From Trema orientale (lineage: Eukaryota > Streptophyta > Magnoliopsida > Rosales > Cannabaceae): a DNA stretch of 64,000 bases. Location: the NCBI GenBank assembly GCA_002914845.1, contig JXTC01000321.1:63098-127097 (forward strand), read 5' to 3'. The notes beneath the pieces are model-generated. The model saw only the letters and a program-made list of their open reading frames with translations, was not told the origin of the DNA and ran no database searches. Position 1 is the stretch's first letter. Each line of letters opens with the position of its first letter. This document shows positions 22,856-34,755 of the stretch, piece by piece. The translations under genes and the position numbers were made by a program.

Positions 22856-22868
22856 GCTTTTAAATAAA
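22856..22868 (-). promoter_or_regulatory. TATA box of the gene at 22501-22815
   Basis: The minus strand reads CATTTATTTAAAAGCACC, with TATTTAAA about 45 bp upstream of the ATG. This spacing fits a short 5' UTR beginning around 22830. Confidence 0.5.
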
Positions 22869-23027
22869 TGGTGGACTGAGAGTGACAACTGACAAGAGGA
22901 GTGAAACTCTCAAATGAGACGGTAATTAAAAGCGTACTTCATATCATCGTCACGCAACCAGACTCACCTTTTTTTCTCTTAGTCAAACATGGCCTTTTCT
23001 CAGTTCTCATCATTATAAAATATCCGC

Positions 23028-23030
<3 letters not shown>

Positions 23031-23089
<59 letters not shown>

Positions 23090-23108
23090 TACTACTACTA
23101 TTATTATT
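23031..23108. repeat. (TTA)n microsatellite with a short (CTA) part
   Basis: About 24 TTA/ATT triplets run from 23031, followed by CTACTACTACTA and ATTATT. The poly-Tyr reading frame across it is meaningless. Confidence 0.95.
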
Positions 23109-23755
23109 GCAAAATAAATAAAAAAACACATTTTAGGACATCACATGCATATGGGTCATCCATTCCATGACATTAATTAGTGATAATTGATAAGGAAATT
23201 GTTAAGATATAGTGTTACAAAGCATGGAAATAATATATGAGAGACATATTTATTCGTAAAAAAGTATCACATCATATTAATTTAACAATCAATTTCGTGT
23301 TACACCGGACACGAATATTTCCTTCATGTTTTTTGTTCAACTTCTTTGTTATTTATATTGTTGGGGTTTCTATTATGTTTGAAAGTCATAACTTTAATTA
23401 TCTTTAACAGTTTCTTCGCTGCTTCTGTTATGGGATTGGATTATAGTTCTTCATTCCAAAGAGTATCTATTTATTCATTTTTAAAGCCAAAGGAGTATCT
23501 AATTTATGTGGTCAATAACTACGTAATTATATTAAATTACTATACCAACTTTGTTTTTCTTCTTTTTTTTTTTTTGAGATAAAGAACATTATGTATGATT
23601 TTAGGCCAGCCTAAGGGGAGAGTGATGGGACCCAAGCAGGAATACTTCTTCGAATTCCTTTCCCTTTTCTCTTCCTAGTTGATACTTGGTAATTTTAACA
23701 GTCAAAACATATATGAAGTCTTTTCATTTTGGAAATTTCTTACACATTTCCTCAC

Positions 23756-25428
23756 TGGTGCAGCGGATCATAAAAGTATAATAGAAGCTATATAATAGAA
23801 GTCTAATAATATTATTCCACTAACAAAAACTAGAGACATCTACTTAAATAGTTTATATGGCTGATTTCTAATTGAGAAACGATAAAAAGAAAATTCTAGA
23901 ATTTCTAAACTAACCTAATAATTAATTGGGCAACTAAATAAACTAGGTAATAACAATAAAGAAACTATAATAATGGAAACTCTTAATCGGTACTGCATCA
24001 ATCCCCACCACTCGAAGAAAAACTCGTCCTCGAGTTGGACAACTATATAGAACTCTCATCAGGAGGATAATACTCAAAAATATCAGCAACATTAAATGTA
24101 GGCAAGATATTCATATCAGCAGGAAGATCAATCTTATAAGCATTGTCATTTATCTTTTTCAAAACGCGAAAATGACCAATCTTCTTACCTTTGAGCTTGC
24201 CATAAGTTCTTGCAGGGAAACGATGCTTTCGTAGGTGTACCATAACTAAATCACCCTCCTCAAACAATTTTTGTCGACGATGCTTGTCAGCTGCAGCCTT
24301 GTACTTCAAGTTAGCAACTTCTAAATTGTCCTTCACTTCTTGATGAATCCTGTGAACATTTTCAGCAAATTCTGCAGCAGTAGGATTAACATCAAAGGTA
24401 GTTGGCAAAGTTATCAAATCCAAAGTATGTCGAGAAGCTCTTGTATAAACAACATCGAAAGGGGTTTTCTTAGTGGAATAATTGGGCATGCTATTAAAAG
24501 CAAATTCAATTTGTGGTAAAGCGGCATCCCACTGTCGTGGTTTATCACCACAAACACATCTTATCATATTGCCAAGAGTACGATTAACCACCTCAGTTTG
24601 CCCATCAGTCTACGGATGATTAGTGCTACTATAATTCAAGGAAGTGTCAAATTTTTTCCGAAGAGTCCGCCAAAAGTGACTTAGGAATTTGACATCCCTA
24701 TCCGAGGTAATGGAACGAGGAACACCATGAAGGCGAACTAATTCTCTAAAAAATAAATGAGCCACATGAGAAGCGTCAGATGTCTTCTTGCAAGGAATAA
24801 AATGTGCCATCTTGGAAAAACGATCAACTACGACAAATACTGAATCAGCTCCCCGTTGAGTTCTAGGTAGTTCAAGTATAAAATCCATAGTTAAGTCCTC
24901 CCAAATAATCTCTGGAATAGGCAAAGGAGTGTAGAAGCCAGTATTTTGCGATTGCCCTTTAGCCTTTTGACATATAGGACAACGTTGAACAAATCGCCCA
25001 ACATCTCTCTTAAGTTGAGGCCAATAAAAACGTTCCTCTACCAAACTAATTATCTTGTCTCGGCCAACATGTCCACTAAGTCCTCCAGCATGCAAGTCTC
25101 GAACCAAATACTCTCTAAGAGAAGAACGAGAGATACACAATTGGTTTCCCTTAAATAAAAACCCATCTTGAAGAATAGAAGCTATAAAAGTATAATAGAA
25201 GCTACATAATAGAAGCTATATAATAGAAGTCTGATAATATTATTCCGCCAACAAAAACTAGAGACATCCACTTAAATAGTTTACATAGCTGATTTCTAAT
25301 TGGAAAACGATAAAAAGAAAATTCTAGAATTTTTAAACTAACCTAATAATTAATTGGGCAACTAAATAAACTAGGCAATAACAATAAGGAAACTATAATA
25401 ATGGAAACTCTTAATCGGTACTGCATCA
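23756..25428 (-). mobile_element. Internally deleted Ty3/gypsy retrotransposon (1673 bp)
   Basis: The left LTR (3' LTR of the minus-strand element) is 23756-24000, from TGGTGCAGCGGATC to GGTACTGCATCA. A matching right LTR is at about 25180-25428, with the same ending. The 5-bp duplication CTCAC flanks the whole (23751-23755 and 25429-25433). A purine tract (GAGTGGTGGGGAT on the minus strand) adjoins the left LTR, as expected for the PPT. Only integrase remains between the LTRs. The right LTR lacks its inner end and the PBS, so one deletion removed the LTR end, gag, protease and reverse transcriptase up to the integrase zinc finger. Confidence 0.92.
24043..25170 (-). pseudogene. Ty3/gypsy integrase (with one internal stop)
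   Basis: Read on the minus strand, the protein has the HHCC zinc finger ([13 protein letters not shown]...CPICQKAKG) and the catalytic core. The core has D in [11 protein letters not shown] in [13 protein letters not shown] and E in TDGQTEVVNRT. It then has the C-terminal GPF/VLKKI-type region (GHFRVLKKINDNAYKIDLP) ending in FEYYPPDESSI. A single TAG at 24610-24612 replaces an expected CAG (HP-stop-TDGQTE) just before the catalytic Glu. There is no reverse transcriptase upstream. The element is dead, but the frame is otherwise intact. Confidence 0.93.
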
Positions 25429-25433
25429 CTCAC

Positions 25434-26246
25434 TTATCGCACCCCACCTATTTAACGTGTTTAGATATAAGCATTCGATTTCATTCTCAAATCTCAAATC
25501 TGAAAGGCAAAGAAAAAGGTTGTTTAATTTTAAGAAAAGCCTTTCTTTTATTTTAAGATGAACAAGCTAGTTTCATTCTCTTTAACTAGTGGCACATAAT
25601 GGGATTTGTTCTAATTTCTAGACTACTTTTCTACAATAAAGTGGTCTAATACTTCAAAGGAAAAGAAAAAACGTATAGTAATAATTTAAAACAAATTAAA
25701 ATGTTAAAAAAAAAAACTACGGTAGATCATCACCATTGTCATCATAATCTATCCGGCCACAATTATAATGATCCATAACTGTTTCTAATTATAAAAGGCA
25801 AATAATTAATGACTAAAAGTAATTATTAGAATATGATCATATGCTGATGCTGATGTTGATTTATTTATTTTTCCTTCGAATCGGGGTATCGCCGTATAGA
25901 TGATTTGAACTCAGAAGTGGTTGGTGTTTATATAACTCCAAATGATCAAGTTAATTAATTGATTAATCAATGTTTTTGTTTCTCTAGAAACACAAAGTTC
26001 AAGGGGTTATATAAATTAAAAAAGGAAAACAAAGTACCGTACGTGCTATAAGGAAGAAGCACAGGATAAGATTTTTTTTTTTTTATTGCACATTAATTAT
26101 ACAAAAACAATTTAGTGTAAGTTGTTTTATTATTATTATTTTTGTTTTTCTTTTGCCTGTCAATTTGGATCACATATTTGAAGAAAAGTGAATTTTGTAT
26201 TGATTTTGAATTGAAGGGATTGGTGCCATATATATATATATTTGTT
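25434..26246. other. Gene-free AT-rich DNA
   Basis: Nothing recognisable beyond homopolymer runs. The 6-bp sequence TTTGTT at its right end is the target duplicate of the next MITE. Confidence 0.5.
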
Positions 26247-26450
26247 GTGGATAACACAACATATCCTAATTCTTGTACCAAATTTTTTGTACAACACATG
26301 TGGCATATAAGTTGTCATCATTTAATTAATGTGTTAAAACTTACCACAAATAGATTAAACATTATCACCAATTGAATGGTGATAAATCACATGTCACATA
26401 TGTTGGTATTAAAAATTTGATAAAAAAATTACTACCTCAAGTATTATCCA
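26247..26450. mobile_element. MITE family 3, copy 1 (204 bp)
   Basis: Inverted ends: GTGGATAACAC on the left and ATGGATAATAC on the right (reverse complement). The interior matches the element at 61664-61867: TTGTACCAAATTTTT, ACATGTGGCAT, ACCAATTGAATG, ATCAAATTTTTA. TTTGTT flanks both sides (26241-26246 and 26451-26456). Confidence 0.8.
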
Positions 26451-26869
26451 TTTGTTATTTCTTAAACGAGAGGAGTAAATAATACATGTTGCTTAAATCT
26501 AGGGTATATTTTCATAATTTTTTTCGTAAATAAATAAGAAACCTCTCCAGGGGGAAAAGAAGATAGAATCTTTATCATATTGAATTCTAGTGGGGTGTCA
26601 AGGATATTATGAAGAAAACACAAGGCGACTAATTTTTTTTTTCTTTTCTTTGATAATATAAAATTACATATATATGAAGCTACTACTTAATAAGTTACAC
26701 TTTGTTTCTTTTTTTTTTTTTGGGGGAATGGAAATTTATACATTGGTTTTATGGAAGCAGTCATTTTTTTTGGTAAAAGCTGTAAATTTAAATTCAATAT
26801 TTAATAATATCCTTACCTACAAGTAGTTATATAAAAAAGAAATTTCCTCAAAAGATAAAGCATCATCAA

Positions 26870-27550
26870 AACTTGAGTTTAAAACATAGCTTTTTAAGTG
26901 TATAAAAAACTTTGTTGCCATCTTTATGATCAAATTTGCAAGAACATCGACTTTTAAAAAGAAGCTATATCTCTCACGATTAAGTCTTCCAAACCATCCC
27001 TAAAATTTATAGACAACGATTAAGTCTTCCAAACCATCCCTAAAATTTATAGACAAAATAGTATTAAGACAATCACTCGAAATACTGCTAACCGGCAAAT
27101 CACACCCTTTCGCAAACAGCCCTTCTCACATTGCTATCAACTGTGAAGCCAATGTCAAAATAGCACATCATATTGATTAAGCCTGAAGAACAAACCCCTC
27201 ACTGGTTGCAACAATGACGCAGGAATCATACGACATTTTGCTTATTTTGTATTCATGAAGATACCTCCTTGATCATCCTCAAGAACTATAAATGAGCACT
27301 CGTGTAAACATTATTATATGCTTAAAGTTATTACGGTTCTACCACAGATTCCAAAGAACAATGCATAACAATTCGAACCCCTCATTCTTTGACCTTGAAA
27401 ACATGAAGCAAAAAATCATCAATAGGACAATGATGGAAAAATTTTGAGATCAAACTCCATAAAGGGCTTCTCTCCCAAGAAGACTCAACAAAGCCATAAA
27501 GCATCAACGCATGAATAACATCGATCCCCTATGCCCTCACAATATCTATC
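26870..27550 (-). pseudogene. Degraded L1-type LINE C-terminal fragment (RNase H-like)
   Basis: On the minus strand, scattered frames give sequence like ...SSISSDCLNTILS... and ...LWNLW..., resembling the region after the reverse transcriptase of plant LINEs (RNase H-like, with the SDCLN motif). Many stops and frameshifts are present. An exact 41-bp tandem duplication containing ACGATTAAGTCTTCCAAACC lies at 26977-27057. The identification is by pattern only. Confidence 0.45.
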
Positions 27551-27623
27551 ACAAAACCGAGGACATCGGATCACATTGTCAACTAAATTAGACTTTGTGG
27601 GTAAGATATTATGAAATGTGTAT

Positions 27624-29899
27624 TGTTGAAATTTCGCTATATATTAAAAATATGAAAGAAGCCAAAGTTCTACATCAGTAGAATATGGAGAGGAAGGGAG
27701 GCTTGAGTCTTATATAAGGAGGCTATTTTTCTGTTATTAATCCCCCAATCAGAAGTATTTCAAATATTTCTTTCTTCTGATTAAATTCCTTATTTTTTCT
27801 CTTTGTATTTTCTTTTCAAGTATTTTCTTTGTGTAAGAGGAGTGTTCAAAGAGTGGTAGTAAAATATGTAAGTGAGAGAGTAATTGTGAGAGTGATAGGT
27901 GTATTGGGGTCATTAGGTAGAAAAAAGGGAAATTTATATGATTACAGAAATTTTTCATATAGTAGAATTCTTTTCTGAGGGCAGTGGTTTTTTTTCTGTT
28001 CTACGAGTCTTCCACTTAAATTCTTGTGTTGTGATGATTATTTCTATTTCCTGTTTTTATGTCTCTATAATTCTGATATTGGTAGAAGTAAGACACCTTG
28101 GGAGCGGTGAATCTGGGTCGGTCAGATTCCCAACGAGTGGTATCAAAACTAGGTTGGTTCTTTAGTACGCTAGAGCTTAATGTAGTTAAAAAATATTTCT
28201 TAGTATTTTTTCAAGCAAAGAGTGTAGAGCGAGATGTCAGGAATCAAGTTTTCAACTCCAGTTAGGGCTGATGTGGAGAAATTTAATTGGAATATCAATT
28301 TTAACTTGTGGCAAATACAAGTCAAGGATTTGTTGATTCAATCAGGATTACACAAGGCTTTTAAGGGTAGAAAAACTTTGAAGGGCAGAGATTCTGAGAA
28401 ATCCAGTATGAGCAATGAAGACTGGAAGATCTGAAGGAGAGAGCTACAAGTGCAATACATATGTGTTTGGCAAAGAATATTCTTGCTAATGTGCTTGGAA
28501 TAATGACGGCCAAGGATTTCTGGGGAAAGTTTGGAGAGTTGTATCAAGCAAAGAGGGGGTCTCAAATCAAGTGTACCTAAAAGAACAATTTCATACACTG
28601 TGTATGAATGAAGGTACGAAAATTTTTGATCATCTAAGTATCTTGAATGATATCGTTTATGAACTAGAGGCTATTAGAGTTAAGATTGAAGATGAAGATA
28701 AGGCATTACAACTCATCTGGTCTCTTCCACCTTCCTATGAGCATATAAAACCTATTCTGGTGTATGGAAAGGAGATTGTAGTTTTTTCTGAGGTCACAAG
28801 TAAACTTTTGTCTGAAGAAGGAAGGCTAACAGATGGTGGATGTCATGTTCCAACTGAGGGTTCGGCACTGACAGTTGACACTAGGAAGAAAAACTCTAAG
28901 AAAAAGAATATAATCTATTGGGAGTATAGATAATCTAGGTACCTTAAAAAAAATTATCAAAAAGGTGGAGCAAGTTCAGCTAAAAGCTCCAAGTCTGATG
29001 ATGCTGCTAATATTATCTCCTACGGTAGAAATGATGATCTTATTCTTTGATTAGGATATATACATCCTCATAGCATACCGCTGATCTACAAAGATACCAT
29101 GAAAATGGATATGTCACTATTAACGGCAGGTTCAGGGTTCACAAGTTTGTAAATGGTCATTAGTTTGGCACTGATGCAGGATATGTAGTGGATGATGTCG
29201 ATGGGTGATGAGCTTCCAGGAAAAGCCAAACAAAGGAGTTGCACCATAAGTTTTCGGTAAGGATTTTTTAACATGAGCTGAGGTGAAGTTCTTAGAATTC
29301 GTTATTTTTAAGTGTGTAATCATATGTTGGAGTCTGACTATCGATGAAGACAGTATTTGCAGTGAAAGCTATGGATATTTTTATTATTTAGCCAAAATAG
29401 AGATTATTGGAATTTGGCTAAATATTAAAAATATGAAGGAAGCCAAAGTCCCATATCGGTAGAAGATTGAGAAGAAGGGAGGCTTGAGCCCTATACAAGG
29501 AGGCTATCTCCTTTATTACTAATCACTTCAGTCAGAGGCATTTCAAATATTTCTTTCTTCTGATTAAATTCCTTTCTTTTTCTCTTTGTGTTTTTTTTTT
29601 TTTTTCATGGAGAGTATTTTCTTTGTATAAGAGGAGTATTCAAAGAGCTTTGTGTAAGAGGAATATTCAAAGAGCAGTGTGGTGATGAGAGAGTATTTGT
29701 AAAAGTGCTGGATATATTGGGGTCATTAGATAGAAAATAGAAAAATCTGTGTGATTGTTGAGGATAATAGTTTTTCTCCTGTTTTAGGAGCTTTCTACTT
29801 AAATTCTTGTGTTGTGGTAATTGTTTCTATTCCCTGATTTTATTTTTCTGCTATTCTGATATTGGTAGAAGCGAATTTGGGTACGTCAGATTCCCAACA
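27624..29899 (+). mobile_element. Internally deleted Ty1/copia element with two LTRs (2276 bp)
   Basis: The 5' LTR is 27624-28135 (TGTTGAAATTTCGC ... GATTCCCAAC) and the 3' LTR is 29406-29899 (TATTGGAATTTGGC ... GATTCCCAACA). Flanks TGTAT (27619-27623) and TGTAC (29900-29904) are a near-perfect 5-bp duplication. A PBS-like GTGGTATCAAAAC follows the 5' LTR at 28137. The 3' LTR has lost the initial TG (TA). Only gag-like sequence and an unassigned segment (about 28930-29405) lie between; protease, integrase, reverse transcriptase and RNase H are missing. Confidence 0.85.
28234..28933 (+). pseudogene. Copia Gag (UBN2-type) remnant, frameshifted
   Basis: It starts MSGIKFSTPVRADVEKFNWN in frame 1. 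A frameshift near 28430 leads into ATSAIHMCLAKNILANVLG-like sequence and then a third frame with KFGELYQAK, LKEQFHTLCMNEGTKIFDHL, ALQLIWSLPPSYEHIKP. These are typical features of plant copia Gag (capsid; W-LPPSY motif). It ends before a complete CCHC zinc knuckle. At least two frameshifts are needed, so it is nonfunctional. Confidence 0.85.
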
Positions 29900-29904
29900 T
29901 GTAC

Positions 29905-30369
29905 CATATGAAATTTTTTTAATTTTGGCAAAAATGTTGCAACACAGTAAAGAACTCTATATAGCATCTCTTATCTCCACCCCCAATGGAAGACCCTAAG
30001 CATGCAGTCTTCTACGTACGTCCATATGAAACAAGCTCAATGTGGTAGCAGCTAATTAACAAGTTGCATGCATCTAATCGATTAATGGTCCCTCTACATA
30101 TTGGAAAGCTAATGATTGGATGTAGTACTAGGTACGAGTTAGTGTAGCCCTAATTTTGCTAAAGTACAAGTTTGAAAGATGAAAACCCCACAAACTGAAA
30201 CAGAAAAAGCGATTTCTTTTCTCCCTTTTTAATATTGTACCATCCATCACGAATATATATGGATTGTAACTGATATCATTAAATAATCAGTATGTCCCAA
30301 ATAGACTAAAGACCCTTAAATATTCACGCTTATAAACACACTGTAGAGAAATAGTTCACAAACCAGAGT
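29905..30369. other. Gene-free DNA; start of block B homology at about 30.16 kb
   Basis: No gene seen. From about 30160 (TTGAAAGATGAAAACCCC) it aligns with 12115-12260 of block A. Confidence 0.5.
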
Positions 30370-30830
30370 TGGTTACTAAAGTTAGTTGGTGATTGGAAAT
30401 ACATTGAAGGAAGTTAGAATTCTGTTTTGACAGTTATAATTGTTATTCCTTTTATATCTATAATAGTATTATTCTAGCCTATAAATACTGAGTAATGTAG
30501 CAATTCAGGTGTACTGGGGTAAAGGGAGTGGGTTTTGCTCACTGAGAGCATTTAAATAAGAGAAGAGTACAGTGAGGTTCTGAGAAGACTTGATTGTGTA
30601 ATCTTGTTTTTCATAGTGAATTGATTTGGTAGCTGAGTCAAGTGGATGTAGGGTTCCGTAAAAGCGACCTGAACCACTATATATAATTCTAGTGTCTTGC
30701 TTTGCTCCTTGGTTAGCTTTCAGCTTACGAGCAAGTGTTATTCTTGGGTGTGGTTTAGTGTTGCAACTTGAATCAAGTAGAGTTACTCTAAAACTCTACT
30801 CACATTTATGTTGGAACTTTTAAAGCATTA
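30370..30830 (+). mobile_element. Possible solo copia LTR
   Basis: The sequence TGGTTACTAAAGTTAGTTGG... has a TATAAATACTGAG box near 30479. It also has the R/U5-type text GTGGATGTAGG...ACCTGAACCACTATATATA typical of plant copia LTRs. It is absent from the corresponding place in block A, so it inserted after the duplication or was lost there. No CA end with matching 5-bp duplicate could be fixed. Confidence 0.4.
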
Positions 30831-32423
30831 ATCAATTTTAATGGTTCATAAGAAATTTCAAATACACCATCCTTTTAATTTTCATTCAACTTTTTCCATA
30901 TGCCTGAACATAATTTACACGGATTTTATTTTCACTTTTGCTTACAATCATGTCATTTACGATATAGATAATTATTTAATGAAAATGTATATGAACATCA
31001 GCTTTAAGATAAAACGGGTGTATTTGATAAATGACAATTGGCTTTCCGGATCCAGAAACCAACAATTTTAACAACGGGAACACATAATCGGAAATTAACG
31101 AAAGAACAAGTCTTTCAACGCCTTTAGGTGCCAAAAATACTAAAAGATGAACTAAACATGTCAATAAAGTTGCATTTTTCGCGCACAACATGGGAAATCG
31201 AAACTTTCCCCTATAAAATCAAACGCTTCTTTTTTTTTGGTGATGGTCCAAAAGTAACAAAGTCTCCCCAATCGTAACAAAGAAAAAGTGAGGTTTCCAA
31301 GTTTAGCTGCGTAGAAGTGGATTGATGTTAAAACTATAGAATTATTTAGAGCCACTTAAAACTAGGTCACTTCTTTTGTTAATTACGATAAGTTGAACTT
31401 GATGTTGATAGTGTATGCAGATTGGCATTAAAGATACAAACGAAATTTGAAACTTAATTGACATTTATAGTAGTAATATAGTATATTCAAGACATCAGGT
31501 CTATTAGACATTATAATTTTTTTTCCTTATAATTGCTTTCTCGCTAAGGTGTGACACTTTGCATAAAAAAGTATACTATAAAAATGATTTAAATTTCTAT
31601 TATTTTAATATAAGCAAAATCCAACAGAAGGGCGAATGCACTAGGATAAAAACTTGATAGATTTTCGTATTTGGTCCCAAGCTTGAACTCTCATACACAA
31701 ACACAGGGACGGAGCCCCTAAGGGGCGAGTGGGGGAAATTGCCCCCACTGAAATTTTACAAATTTTTTTTTTTACATATATATTAGTTACTTTTATAAAA
31801 TTTTGTTACTTAAAACTATATTGGCTTAGTCTTTCTCATTTTAAGTCTCCAAAGCCCACTTTTTAACTTCAAACCCCTTCCTTTTAATGTCCAAATCAGC
31901 CCATTCCTTTTGAAGACTTCATTCTTTTCAATATCAAGTCCAAGACAATAATAGCTATATAGGCATATAGCACGTGAACTGATTATAAGTCCAAGATAGT
32001 GAGGTCTGACTAGCTAAATAAATAAGAAAGAGGGAAAAAAAAAAAAGAGCGAAGGAGAGAAGGAGAACGACCAGTCGACCAAAATTGAGGCAAAAGCCAA
32101 AAAACTGAAAGGAAAAGTTGCAGAGCAAGAGCTTGAGCTAGGAAGGGCAAAGTTGCAGAGCAAGAGCTTGAGCTAGGAAGGGCCCAAGGCCAAGGGGAAA
32201 TGAGAGCACATCAAGGAGGAGGGGAGAAAGGGACGGCAGATCATTTAATTCTTTAGATAATGTAATTTTTTTTATCATTTCTTATTAAATAGAATTGTAA
32301 TTTATTTTAATAGGTAGAATTCAAAGTATGAATATGAAAATTAGGGTTTTCAAAATCACCCAATTTGAAAATTGAACAATAAAATTATCCTATTTGTAAC
32401 TCTTTTAAAGTTTCAAAATATTA

Positions 32424-32495
32424 ATTGTTGTTATTGTTGTTGTTGTTATTGTTGTTGTTGTTGTTATTGTTGTTGTTGTTGTTGTTTTTGTTGTT
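32424..32495. repeat. (TTG)n microsatellite
   Basis: About 24 triplets, mostly TTG with some TTA, lying inside the hAT element. The poly-Asn frame on the minus strand is a translation artefact of it. Confidence 0.95.
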
Positions 32496-32675
32496 AGTGT
32501 TATTAGTATTTAGTAGATAGATTATATCACTTGTATATTTATTGTTTTTATTTTTTAACTTTCTATTAGTTATGAATGATAGCCAAGTTAATAATTTAAT
32601 TTTTATGTAATCTAAAAATGTCAATTGGAATCATTTCTTAAATTTTTTGCTTGTTGAATTCTATGTAAAATAGTC

Positions 32676-34238
32676 ATGGAGAGATATTTCAAAAGAAAAT
32701 CTCCACTTTCTATTGAAGAAAATAATGTTGGAGAGAAATCATGTAGTGTAGAACTTGATGTTGCACAACTTCCTTCAGTCCTTGTCAACCTCGAAGTCAT
32801 AATTCTCCAAGTAGAAAATTTGGAGAAATATCGAGATGATTCAATCCTTCTTAGTTTAATGAGTATGGTAATTAGTTGGAATATAGTACAGAAAAAGATA
32901 CTGTATTTTGCTTATATTGCTATCTTTTTAGACTAAATAATGGAGATCAAGGATGTAGTGACTATTTTGTTGGTGAAGGATTCTCAAATTGGAAAAAGAA
33001 AGAAAGACTTTAAATCCATGTTGGAGGTTCCAATAGTGCACAGAATGAAGCTTGAAATAAATATGAAGGTTTAATGAATCAAGAGCAACATATTCAGACA
33101 CTTCTTTTCAAGCAATCAAAACAAATGCGAAATGAGTATCGAATTAATTTGAGTGCATCAACAGCTTGTGTTTGATTTCTTTTATGAGAAGGACTTACAT
33201 TTCGTAGTCATGATGTGTCTGAAGATTCAAAAAACTGTCGATACACATTGGGGTTCTCACTATAGTACGTTGATAAGCTTGATTACCATGTTTTCACCTA
33301 TAATTGATGTCTTTGATATGATTGTTGATAATGGATTAAGTTCCGAACAAAGATGTGAAGTAAATAATTTATTAAAATCGATACAATCTTTTGAATTTGC
33401 CTTTAGTCTACATCTAATGAGAACCATTTTAGGAGTTACAAATGAATTGTCAAAGGTATTACAAAGAAAAGATCAAGATATTGTAAATGCCATAAACTTA
33501 GTGAAAATATGTAAATAACGACTCCAAGTGATGAGAGGATGATGGGTGGCATTATTTTTTAGAACAAGTCTATACTTTCTGTCAAAAGCATGATATTGAT
33601 GTTCCCAACATGGATAATATGTTTATACGTTGAGGTCGCTCACGACGTAAGACTCAAGAAATGAAAACTTCGCATCACTTTCGTGTGGATTTATTCTATG
33701 CTATCATAGATATGCAACTTTAAGAGTCAAAAGACCGTTTCTCTGAAATAAATATCGAGTTACTGCTTTATGTAGTATGTTTATTCTGAATGATTCATTC
33801 AATGCTTTTGACAGGAAGAAGATAATTTGCCTTGCTGAATATTATCCAGAAGATTTTTCAACATTTGAGCAAATGGCACTTTGATCAACTTGAAACTTAT
33901 ATTATTGATATGTACTCTAGCAAAGAGTTCATAGGATTAAAAGGTATATATAGTTGTGACAAAAAAAAAAGGTATATTCATTAGTTTATATGCTTATGAA
34001 TTTAATATTACTTCTTCCAGTTGTTACTGCCACCATCGAAAGAGTATTATCTGCTATAAATATTGTCAAGAATCGATTGCGTAATCGAATCGGAGATCAA
34101 TGGATGAATGATAGTTTGGTCACGTATATTGAAAAAGATGTATTTGATAGTATTGATAATGAGATCATTCTGCGGCATTTTCAAAATATGAAAACTCGCA
34201 AAGAAAAATGGGAAAAGTTCATAAATACCCGAATTTAA
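32676..34238 (+). pseudogene. hAT transposase remnant (TTF zinc finger / DUF4371 / dimerisation domain)
   Basis: It starts MERYFKRKSPLSIEE, the usual start of plant TTF-type hAT transposases. It resumes at 33153-33518 with THWGSHYSTLISLITMFSP and QSFEFAFSLHLMRTILG, and near 33815 with KKIICLAEYYPEDFSTFEQM. It ends at 33990-34238 with the hAT dimerisation block (ATIERVLSAINIVKNRLRNR, then MNDSLVTYIEKDVF). A large part between about 32940 and 33150 is missing and several stops interrupt it, so it is nonfunctional. The last codons run into a nested MITE that starts at 34210. Confidence 0.92.
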
Positions 34239-34623
34239 GACCATATTTTCATAAATACCCGTTTTTTATCTTTATTTCATAAATACCCGTTTTTATACCT
34301 TTTTTGGAGAAATGTAGACCACCACTGTTTTACACATGAAATGTAGACCACAGTCTATATTTCATATATTAAATATATACCGCGGTCCACATTTCGTGAA
34401 TAAAACTTACACTCAAAATTAGCACACATTTTGAAATGTGTACCGTTCATATTTTACACATGAAATGTGTACCTCATGGATAAAATTTACATTGTAAATG
34501 TGAACCACTCATATTTTTCATACGAAATGTGGACCGTAAAAACGGGTATTTTCGGAAGAAGTTTTAAAAACGGGTATGTTTGAAAGAAGTTTTAAAAAAC
34601 GGGTATTAGGTGTAACTTTCACT
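34210..34623. mobile_element. MITE inserted in the 3' end of the hAT transposase
   Basis: Ends are GGGAAAAGTTCATAAATACC and, from the right in reverse complement, AGTGAAAGTTACACCTAATA. Repeated ATACCCGTTTTT motifs occur on each arm, with an inner region of alternating ATGTAGACC / GGTCCACAT. The 8-bp sequence AGAAAAAT lies on both sides (34202-34209 and 34624-34631). Confidence 0.75.
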
Positions 34624-34755
34624 AGAAAAATTGTAATGTACGAGAATAATTATGATATATGACATATATTCAATATTATCTTGTTTTAAACTTTTGTTCT
34701 TAATCAAATCATGCCCCTACTAACTCTCGATCCTAGCTCCGTCCTTGCACAAACA

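Larger units (their letters stand above)
31704..34747 (+). mobile_element. hAT transposon (3044 bp), degraded
   Basis: Terminal repeats CAGGGACGGAGC (left) and CAAGGACGGAGC (right, reverse complement), with a perfect 8-bp target duplication CACAAACA (31696-31703 and 34748-34755). It encodes remnants of a TTF-type zinc finger / DUF4371 / hAT-dimerisation transposase (32676-34238). It contains a 36-bp tandem duplicate (about 32120-32190, GTTGCAGAGCAAGAGCTTGA), a (TTG)n microsatellite and a nested MITE at 34210-34623. It interrupts block B. Confidence 0.93.

Noticed and set aside
22901..23170. 89-codon frame with a long poly-Tyr run
   Set aside because: It is a translation of the (TTA)n microsatellite; no gene features.
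27749..27958. 69-codon minus-strand frame
   Set aside because: It lies within the 5' LTR of the copia element 27624-29899.
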